37,820 bases of DNA from Promethearchaeota archaeon (GTDB taxonomy: Archaea > Asgardarchaeota > Lokiarchaeia > Sigyniarchaeales > SOKP01): the NCBI GenBank assembly GCA_019894715.1, contig JAGXOA010000064.1, positions 1 to 37,820 of the forward strand, in the 5' to 3' direction. Numbering within the stretch: the first letter of the stretch is position 1; each line of letters opens with the position of its first letter. The notes below the pieces were generated by a model. That model saw only the letters and a program-made list of their open reading frames with translations, searched no databases and had not been told where the DNA came from. Shown here one piece after another: positions 17,331 through 25,300 of this stretch. A program made the position numbers and the translations under genes.

Positions 17331-17475
17331 CAAATTAATTTAGAAGAAGACTATTAAAGTATAAAACAATAATTAATATGACAGATGATGAACTTGTGAC
17401 AATATAAAAGAGTTATTGCTCAATAACGATGAATATGTTGCCCCAGACTGATGTCATTATTCTAATAGTCATTTA

Positions 17476-17736
17476 TTAGTATAATAGATTTTTTTTTATT
17501 TTTTTTTTAAAATGATGTCCTTTCTCTGTAAGGATATATTCTTCTTCTTTTTTATCAATTAAATTCAAATTTAGTAATACTGGGATTCTTCCTTTAATAC
17601 AAGATATAGGAATACCTGAAAAGAGTTTTATTGTATCAAAATTCTTTGCACCTTTATCTATAGCTGAAAAGATTTCAATACCGATATTACCCAATAAATA
17701 TTCTAGATCTTCTTCAGTAGGTTCTTCTTTTGGCAT
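17476..17736 (-). CDS. Small winged-helix domain protein
   Basis: 86 aa. Helices EDLEYLLGNIGIEIFSAIDKG and FDTIKLFSGIP precede a recognition-like helix (ISCIKGRIPVLLNLNLI) and a short wing (DKKEEEYILTEKGHHFKKKI). The IL-x-x-KG ending is typical of archaeal winged-helix proteins. It could be a DNA-binding regulator or a protein-interaction module. It follows the longin/winged-helix gene by 59 bases on the same strand and may be co-transcribed with it. Confidence 0.75.
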   Translation of the reverse strand: MPKEEPTEEDLEYLLGNIGIEIFSAIDKGAKNFDTIKLFSGIPISCIKGRIPVLLNLNLIDKKEEEYILTEKGHHFKKKIKKNLLY

Positions 17737-17795
17737 TTCTTCTTATCATGCTCATAAATAAATTAAGTATAGAGATCTTAGTTTACTAAAATTTT

Positions 17796-19088
17796 TTATT
17801 CCATTTCTTTTTTGTTATTTTTTTTTTTGACGAGCTTTTTTTTAAATTTAGGAGCATCCTTTTCATTATTGTTATTCTTAGAGGCTTTAAAACTTGTTAT
17901 AGGGGGCTCTTTTTCTAAATAATTATTTTCTTTACTTAATTTATCATTTACAATTAGATTATATGTATCTGCAACTACAGGTTTTGCTTCTTTGGGTAAT
18001 AGTTTTCTTAAATACTCAGGAAAAGCTGTTGTGATCTGTAAATTTGTTTTTAGAACAATATATCTTTCATTCTTATATTTTAATTCTTCAATTATATCAT
18101 GTTCTTTTAAAAATTCTATAACTTTGCTTAGAGCATTTAAATTTCTTTTTGAAACTAATTTTGGTAATTTATCTCTTGGAATTAGTCCATTTCTTAATTC
18201 TGAGAGTACATTATACTTTTTTGGATCTGCAATAATTTGAAAAAGATGAAAGGAATCATCTTCTAATTCTTCTTCGGTCTTTGTCTCATAACTACTAAAA
18301 TATTTTTGAACTTTTGGAAGAATTAATTCAATTAATTTTGGTGTTTCATCTATATATTCAATAACACTATCTGGAGGAATTCTTTCCGCATTAACTTCTT
18401 TTAGCAATAATACATATTTTTCAACAATCCCTATCTGATTTATAAATATTAGCTGTCTTTTAATTAATGTTTCAATCGTATCATCAAAAGATTTTTTTAA
18501 AAAACAATTTTGAAACCATTCTCTTAACCACTCTAATGGTAATGGCCCCTTGGAGAGTTTTCTAAGCGTTTGAAAAATGTATTTTTTCTTTAAAAGGTTT
18601 GCCAATTTTTCTTCTTCTGACTTTTCTCTTGTTATCTCTATTGTTTCCCAATATAGTTCTCTTACCCGTAATTTCACTAGCTCATTATTTTTGATAATAA
18701 GTTCTTGTTCTTCTTTATCAAAATTTCTGATGTCTCCTATACGAAATGCTGTATAAATTGTTTCAATTGATTTCAATTTTTCAGAAAATTCAGAACATAA
18801 AGATTGTATTTTTTCTTCTATTTCTGAGAGTGTTTGTTGCTCAAAAATAAATGAAATCATTAGCATATCTTTATTACCTCTAGCCCAGTCTGATGATATT
18901 TCAAAATAATAATTCATTGTAATTATTTCTTCGAATGAATGTGTGAAAAAACCTTCTATGAATTGTTGATCCATTATATTCGCTATTCTTGTTAATAATT
19001 TGTCATCTAATATATTTTCTGGATATGAATAGAATATTAAAGGTCCAATTTTACGATGAAAATAACTTAATGCACAAATATTCTTCAA
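17796..19088 (-). CDS. Longin-like domain plus winged-helix protein, NPRL2/3-like plan
   Basis: 430 aa. Residues 1-125 look like a longin/roadblock-fold domain: ICALSYFHRKIGPLIFYSYPE, MNYYFEISSDWARG and MLMISFIFEQ. The opening phe-x-x-x-x-GP-x-ile-x-tyr-x-x-pro-glu resembles eukaryotic NPRL2 (GATOR1), where a longin domain is also followed by winged helices. Here winged-helix-like regions are at ~165-225 (FQTLRKLSKGPLPLEWLREW) and ~285-350 (YNVLSELRNGLIPRDKLPKLV). A lysine/asparagine-rich tail ends the protein. The start is a TTG with GGAGA upstream. A GTPase-regulating role is inference; family membership beyond the fold plan is untested. Confidence 0.75.
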   Translation of the reverse strand: MKNICALSYFHRKIGPLIFYSYPENILDDKLLTRIANIMDQQFIEGFFTHSFEEIITMNYYFEISSDWARGNKDMLMISFIFEQQTLSEIEEKIQSLCSEFSEKLKSIETIYTAFRIGDIRNFDKEEQELIIKNNELVKLRVRELYWETIEITREKSEEEKLANLLKKKYIFQTLRKLSKGPLPLEWLREWFQNCFLKKSFDDTIETLIKRQLIFINQIGIVEKYVLLLKEVNAERIPPDSVIEYIDETPKLIELILPKVQKYFSSYETKTEEELEDDSFHLFQIIADPKKYNVLSELRNGLIPRDKLPKLVSKRNLNALSKVIEFLKEHDIIEELKYKNERYIVLKTNLQITTAFPEYLRKLLPKEAKPVVADTYNLIVNDKLSKENNYLEKEPPITSFKASKNNNNEKDAPKFKKKLVKKKNNKKEME

Positions 19089-19311
19089 CTAATAGCTCTC
19101 CAATTCCTTTTTATCCTTTATGTGAATTTCTATCTTTTGATTATTACAGAATATACTTTAATATTAAGGATTATATATTCCTAAATATAAATAAATTTAT
19201 GTTATTGATTGGAATTAATTTATTAAAAGAATTAATTTAATTAGAATTTAATATCATTATATTTAAGTACATTTAAATTTGGTATATTCTAAAAAAGATA
19301 TTTATTATTGA

Positions 19312-20055
19312 ATGAAAATGACAATAAAATTGGTTGGTTTTGATTTAGATGATTGCCTATTTGATTCAACAGGATTATCAATGAAAGCTCGTTTAAAAGG
19401 AATTGAAGCAATGATAAAACATGGATTAAATATTGAAAAAGATGAAGCCATTAAGATACTCAAAGAGATAGTCGAAGAATACGGTTCTAATTTTTCTAAA
19501 CATTATAATTATTTTATTAGAAGGCTCAACCAAGTTAATAAAAAAATAATTCTGTCTTATAATATGCAATATAAATATGTTGCAGCAGCAATTATGGCGT
19601 ATCATAAGGAAAAAATTGATTCTATAAGTCTCTATAAAGATGTAGAAAAATGCCTCTCTAAGCTAAAAGAAATGAATATTAAAACAGCTATCATAACGGA
19701 TGGCATCCCAATAAAACAATATGAAAAAATTTTAAGATTAAAAATAGAACATTTAATCGATTTAGTTGTTATAACAGATCAAATAGGCATCAGAAAACCA
19801 AATCCAAAACTCTTTGAGTATTGTCTTAAAAAATTTGAAGTTAAAGGACAAGAAACTATTTATATTGGAGATCGATTGGATAGAGACATTGCCCCTGCCA
19901 AAAAGAATGGGATTCACAGTGTATATATCCATAGAGGAGGTAAGTATGATTCAATAAATAAAAATATAACAATAACAAATGAGCTGAAACCAACCTATGA
20001 AATTAAATCATTGAGTGAACTATTTGATATAATAGAAGATATAAACTCAAAATAA
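19312..20055 (+). CDS. HAD-superfamily phosphatase
   Basis: 247 aa with all four HAD motifs: FDLDDCLFD (nucleophile D11, acid D13), T129-D130-G131, K162 in IRKPNPKLF, and GDRLDRDIAPAKKNGI (D187, D192). An alpha-helical C1-type cap lies between residues ~20 and 105. The substrate is not determined by sequence; small phosphorylated metabolites are usual. The next gene, a nitrilase-family enzyme, starts 10 bases downstream, so the two form a unit. Confidence 0.9.
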   Translation: MKMTIKLVGFDLDDCLFDSTGLSMKARLKGIEAMIKHGLNIEKDEAIKILKEIVEEYGSNFSKHYNYFIRRLNQVNKKIILSYNMQYKYVAAAIMAYHKEKIDSISLYKDVEKCLSKLKEMNIKTAIITDGIPIKQYEKILRLKIEHLIDLVVITDQIGIRKPNPKLFEYCLKKFEVKGQETIYIGDRLDRDIAPAKKNGIHSVYIHRGGKYDSINKNITITNELKPTYEIKSLSELFDIIEDINSK

Positions 20056-20065
20056 GGATATAAAA

Positions 20066-20878
20066 ATGAAAGTTGCTTGTATTCAACCAAAAATCCATCA
20101 AGATATCGAAAAATGTTATACTGAAATCGAAATTCTATTGAAAAATTTATTGAAAGAATTTAATAATTGTAATATTATTTGTTTACCTGAAAGATGGACT
20201 CCTTTCTTTAATGATATGTCTCACAATATTCAGGACGAAAGAGGTGAAAATTGTGAATTTATTAAAGATTTAGCAAAAAAATATGAAATTTCAATTTTAT
20301 CTGGCGCAATTTGGGAGAAAAGGGATAATCAAAAGAAACCATTCATAACATGCTATTATTTCAATGAAAAAGGTCAGGAAATTGGAAGACAAGATAAAAT
20401 TCATCTCTATTCATATGAACAGGAGTATTTCGAACCAGGACGTGTGTTAAATATATTTAAATTAGATAAGACAAAGTTTGCAATCCTCATATGTTTTGAC
20501 GTTGCCTTTTTTGAAATCCCTCGATTGGCAGTTGAGAATGGTGCAGATATAATTTTCTCTCCCACTCAAATTAGTATTGATGGAATGTATAATTGGAAAA
20601 TATACTTACAAGCTAGAGCTCTTGAAAATAGGATTCCTGTTGTAGGATGTAATACTTTAGGTAAGATTTGCAATAAAATTTTTCCAGGAAATAGTAAAAT
20701 AATTTCTTTTATTAAAGGGTCAACATCTCCAGCCAAAATTAATATTATTGAAGCTCTTACTAACGATAGTTGTTTTTTATATGAAAATATTGACTTAGAT
20801 TATCTAAAGATACTAAGAGATATTCGATTAAATGAAGTAATAGATAAAGATTCTATTAAAGTAGAGAAAATTAATTAG
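20066..20878 (+). CDS. Carbon-nitrogen hydrolase (nitrilase superfamily amidase)
   Basis: 270 aa. The Glu-Lys-Cys triad is visible: E42 in CLPERWTPF, K111 in GRQDKIHLY, and C143 in ILICFDVAFFEIPRL. GADIIFSPTQ and ARALENRIPVVGCN are also family features. The family hydrolyses C-N bonds of amides such as omega-amides or N-carbamyl compounds; the exact substrate cannot be told. AGGA stands 7 nt before the ATG. Pairing with the HAD phosphatase may mean metabolite repair, which is inferred only. Confidence 0.92.
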   Translation: MKVACIQPKIHQDIEKCYTEIEILLKNLLKEFNNCNIICLPERWTPFFNDMSHNIQDERGENCEFIKDLAKKYEISILSGAIWEKRDNQKKPFITCYYFNEKGQEIGRQDKIHLYSYEQEYFEPGRVLNIFKLDKTKFAILICFDVAFFEIPRLAVENGADIIFSPTQISIDGMYNWKIYLQARALENRIPVVGCNTLGKICNKIFPGNSKIISFIKGSTSPAKINIIEALTNDSCFLYENIDLDYLKILRDIRLNEVIDKDSIKVEKIN

Positions 20879-20979
20879 AAATTGAACTTTACATATTTAT
20901 TTTTTACTTCCAATTATCTCTCTCAGTGGGGTTTAAATATGAATGTTGAAATAGATTATAAAAATAATCTTAAAAAAAA

Positions 20980-22194
20980 ATGATATCAATAAAAGAAAAA
21001 GAAGATTTTATAGGTCCAAAAGCACTCTTTGATCCTCTCTATATCCCTCCTAAATTACTATATAGAAAAAAAGAAGAAAATTCTCTCTTTTCAATTTTAG
21101 ATGATTGTCTGACAGATAATTATTCTATGAATATATTATATCAAGGTGTTGAAGGAATTGGAAAAAAAGTAATTATAAATAAAGTATTAAGAGATCTGAT
21201 TAAAGAAAATGATTGTCTTAATAGCTATAATAAAATAAATATTGATTGCAAAGAAAAAGGCCTAGATGAAATAATTATTTATCTTTTATCATCAATTTTG
21301 AGAATATTGAATATTAAAATTGATATTAATATGATAATTAACTCAAAGATCTCACAAATTTGGAATATAATGAAATTAGCTGTAAAAAAACTTAATAATA
21401 AAATAGTAATTATCCTAAATAATTCTGAAAATCAAGATTTCCAAATAATAAAAAAAATACTTTCATTTAGCAAAGAATCAAAAATTACAACGATCTCAAC
21501 AATAAATCAAGTTTTAAAACCATCTAAATGGGAAATATTACAATATTATGATCTTAAAAGGAAACTAAATCATTTCTCATATACTCAACTCTTTGATATT
21601 CTTAAACAAAGAGCTTCTTTAAGTTTTTCTCATCAAATTGATTTTGAATTGATTGAATATATAACAGATACTATTTTTGATAATTATATTCCTATTCCTG
21701 GTAAAGGAGTTGAGATTTTAAAAGATCTTTTTCCTTATCTCCACTCAAGAGATTCAGTAAAATACAATCTATTAATAGAAATTTGTGAAAATCACTTTGA
21801 ATCATTTCTTATCTTTGATGAATTTAATATGTTATCATTCTTATCTGAAGAAGATTTATTAACTATGATTTTTCTGGATAATCTAACAAATTATTTTATG
21901 AAAAATTCATCTAATTTTTACGTAAATTTAGAATCTTTAAAAGAATTATATTTTATATCTTGCGAAACTACTGGTTATAATAAGAGTCGTGATGAATTTT
22001 CTCAAATGATTAAAAAACTTGAAAATCTCGGAATTATTAATTCATCCAAGAAAGGTATATTAGAAAAAACTGATAAATATTCAAATAATCATCCACTAAA
22101 TAATTTTTATTTTATTTCAATAAGTCCATTAAAATTAAAAGCTATGATTGATGCTATTTTTGAAAAAAATCATATAACTGATTTGAATAATTAA
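20980..22194 (+). CDS. Orc1/Cdc6-like AAA+ protein with degraded ATPase motifs
   Basis: 404 aa. The opening DPLYIPPKLLYRKKEENSLF is the hallmark of archaeal Orc1/Cdc6 initiators (D-x-x-YIP-x-x-L-x-x-R-x-x-E), followed by MNILYQGVEGIGKKVI in the Walker A position and a C-terminal winged-helix region (residues ~290-400). The Walker A threonine is replaced by lysine, and the Walker B Asp-Glu by Asn-Asn (IVIILNNSEN), so ATP hydrolysis is doubtful. The ATG at 20980 has no ribosome site. An ATG at 20939 with GGGG 8 nt before it would read into this frame if the A9 run at 20972-20980 were one base longer. No convincing origin-recognition boxes seen nearby. Confidence 0.85.
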   Translation: MISIKEKEDFIGPKALFDPLYIPPKLLYRKKEENSLFSILDDCLTDNYSMNILYQGVEGIGKKVIINKVLRDLIKENDCLNSYNKINIDCKEKGLDEIIIYLLSSILRILNIKIDINMIINSKISQIWNIMKLAVKKLNNKIVIILNNSENQDFQIIKKILSFSKESKITTISTINQVLKPSKWEILQYYDLKRKLNHFSYTQLFDILKQRASLSFSHQIDFELIEYITDTIFDNYIPIPGKGVEILKDLFPYLHSRDSVKYNLLIEICENHFESFLIFDEFNMLSFLSEEDLLTMIFLDNLTNYFMKNSSNFYVNLESLKELYFISCETTGYNKSRDEFSQMIKKLENLGIINSSKKGILEKTDKYSNNHPLNNFYFISISPLKLKAMIDAIFEKNHITDLNN

Positions 22195-22203
22195 TTTTTT
22201 TTT
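22195..22203 (+). terminator. Oligo-T run directly after the Orc1-like gene
   Basis: Nine T residues follow the stop codon immediately, the archaeal U-tract type of terminator. A separate TATA-like region (TATATATAG around 22300) precedes SMC, so the two genes probably have separate transcripts. Confidence 0.35.
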
Positions 22204-22321
22204 GTTATTCTTTTTAACTAATAGATTTTTTATATTTCATAATTAGAGTTTGAGAATATAAAAAAAACATTTATACTCATGTAAACTCTTTTAATGTATA
22301 TATATAGTATAATTAGAGATC

Positions 22322-22336
22322 AGGTGTTTTTTTCTG
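22322..22336 (+). promoter_or_regulatory. AGGTG ribosome site placing SMC start at CTG 22334
   Basis: AGGTG (22322-22326), seven T residues, then CTG ACA TAT ATT AAG AAA ATT. Translating from CTG restores the standard SMC N-terminus TYIKKI-x-x-x-GFKSF, which a start at ATG 22358 lacks. The GTG inside the ribosome site is out of frame. Confidence 0.6.
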
Positions 22337-25300
22337 ACATATATTAAGAAAATTTCAATGACTGGATTTAAATCATTTGGAGATCGTACAGTTACGATAA
22401 AATTATCTCAAGGATTTACATGTGTAGTTGGCCCAAATGGTGCTGGTAAGTCAAATATAATAGATGCTTTATGTTTTGCACTTGGTAGGTTATCAAAAAA
22501 AACAATGAGGGCAGAAAAGCTTGAGGACCTAATCTTCGCTGGGTCCAGAGGCCATAATCCTTCAAACCGAGCTTCAGTTACACTATCTTTTGATAATTCT
22601 GATAGTTCTCTTCCTGGAGGTACAAGTGAGTTTGAAATAACTCGTGTAGTAATAAGAGGAAAGGGAAATCAATATAAAATGAATGGAAAAAGAGTAACTC
22701 GCCAGCAAATCTTAAATGTTCTTGCTGCTGCAAATATTGATCCTGATGGAAGTAATCAATTTGTACTTCAAGGAAAAATTATGGAACTTACTCACATGAA
22801 TACTGAAGATAGAAGAAGATTTATAGAAGAGTTAATTGGCCTTCAGAAATATGATGATATGAAAGATGATACATTAAAAGAATTAGAGAAAGCAGAGCGT
22901 GATTTAGGTCAATTTGAAGCAATCTTTAAAGAAGTATCTTCTCAATTAAAAAAGGTTGAAAAAGAAAAAAATGATGCAATAGCTTGGAGAGAATTGGATC
23001 AGAAAATCAAAGACCTCAATGTTAAACTAATTGCTTTAAAAATATCAAAATTAAAAGAAGAAGAAGAAGCTATTGAAAAGAAAATTGAACAATCTCAAAA
23101 GCTTATTGAAGAATTTGAGGAAAAAATATCTCGTCAAGAAGAAACACTAAAACAAGAATCATTAATTATGGATAATATTCAGAAAACCATAAATGAAAGA
23201 GAAATAGAAAGAGATAGCATTAATGAACAAATAACTCTTTTAAAAACAGAACTATCCTCAAATCAAACAACATCTAATTTAGCTATAAAATCAATTGAAA
23301 AACTTAAAAAAGAAAAAAATAAACTTGAAAATCTTCAAATGGTGTTGGAAGATGGACAAAATTATGATTCTCTTATTAATGATATAAAAACTGAAATAGA
23401 TAGCATTAAAATTAAGATAGAAGGGGCAAAGAAAGAAATAGAGGTAAAGCAACAAAACCAATTAAAGATAGATGAACAATTAAATAATACTGAAGAAGAA
23501 AAATCCATATTAAAAGCAGACATTTCCAAATTTAAACAAGAGATCTCATCAAAAGAAGCTAGTATTAATGGTTTAAAAGAAAATATAAAAAAAAATATTA
23601 ATAAAAAAGAAAAAAGAGAAGAAGAATTAAGCAATCTTAAAGGAGAAGCTGAAAGTGTTGAAAACGCTATAAAATTAGTTAAAGATGAGGAAAACAAAAT
23701 AAGAAAAGAAATTGATGTTATCAAATCCCAAATATCTGAAGAAAATGAAAATAGAAAGGATTTAGAAAATAATATTAATTCGAAACAACAAGAGAAAAAT
23801 AAAATAAATTCAAATATCTCTGAAATAAAATCAACATTATCTTCAATTAGTACTGAAATTAAAATGCATAAGGAAAATATTCTGAATTTGGAGAATAAAA
23901 AACAAATAATAAATCAAAAAATAGAAGATATCAGCAAGGGAACTGAAATAGAAAAAGCCTTAAAAAAAATTCTTGAAAATAGAAAAAATTTAAATCAAGA
24001 ATTAGAAGTTCTTAAAAAAAAAAAGAAAGAAGAGGATTTTGAATTTAGGAAAAATGAAAAGAGTTTAGAGCTCTTAAAGATGAAGCAAAATGCATTTCTT
24101 TCTGAAATAAATGATAATCAATCTAAAATAAGCAATTTAGAAACTAAAACTAAATTATTCCAAAATGAATTAACTAAATTAGAAAGAGAAAATAGAAACT
24201 TAGTTTCACATATTGAAGACCTAAATAAAAATATCGAAGAAAATGATAAGAATATAGAAAATTTAAACTATAGAAAAGATAATGTTATCCACAGGCTTGA
24301 GGAATTAAATGCTGAAAAAAAAAGAATTCAAGATCGAATTAATAATGCTGAACAAGAGTATGAAAAAGATAAATCTGATATTAATGGGATTTTACAGATT
24401 TTAAACATGTTAACTCAGAATATAAATATCTCTGTAGAGTCTATAAAAAGTAATATTCAACAATCTAATTCAGAAGCAATTGATTTTTCTGCTGAAGATT
24501 TTAAAAAATTTATTTTAGATATCATTGATATGATGAAAACGATAGAAGATGTGAAAAATGAATCAAAAACCGAAGAAATTACTCCCGTTCTTGATTCTAT
24601 GATTCAAACTCTATCGTTATTTAATGATAATGCTGATCAAACAATAGAACAATTAGTTTATAGAATAAAAGAATCTGTTGATGTTGCTGTACAAGATTCT
24701 ACTTCAAATTTTGACCATTTTGTTCAAGATTTAATGGAAATATTAGAAAATGTTCACCTCTCTCTTAGAAAATTAACTGTTTCAAAGAGTCAAGATCTAT
24801 ATAAACAAGTAGAAGAAATATCTGAAAATATCCAAGAACAAGCTGAGGATGTAAATGAAATTATGATGAATATATCGGAATTACAAATTCAAAATATTCA
24901 TTATAATAAAGATAAAGTCACCTCACAAAGTAAACTCGAAGAAATTCTCAAAAGGATTAGTGAATTGAATGAAAAAAATAATAATTCGAATAAAGAAATA
25001 GAAGAGAGAAATACAATTATAAAAGAAAGAAAAACCCAAGAAGAAGAAATCAATAAGGAAATAGATGATTTAAAAAAAATTAAAGAAGATCATTGGAGAA
25101 TTTCATCAGAAATTCAAGAAGAATTGGAGGAAAAACAAAATAAAGTCTCTGAATATGAACAAAAATTACAAGATCTAAAAGGAATTGAGACTTTATTTGA
25201 AAATCTTGAAGAAATAAACCAGAATATTGAAAAGATAAAAAAATCAATTGAGGATAAAAAAATATCAATGATTGATATTGAAGAAAAAATAAAAAATAAA

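Noticed and set aside
17378-17470. Possible gene fragment starting MTDDELVT with a later frame reading KELLLNNDEYVAPD
   Set aside because: Needs at least one frameshift over under 90 bases and matches no family I know; too short to separate from chance.
20900-20940. CAGTGGGG before the Orc1-like gene as an origin-recognition box
   Set aside because: Only a partial match, a single copy, and no inverted partner or duplex-unwinding layout found around it.
22300-22320. TATATATAG repeat before smc as an origin or AT-rich unwinding element
   Set aside because: It is more simply the TATA box of the smc promoter and is not longer than other AT tracts in the window.
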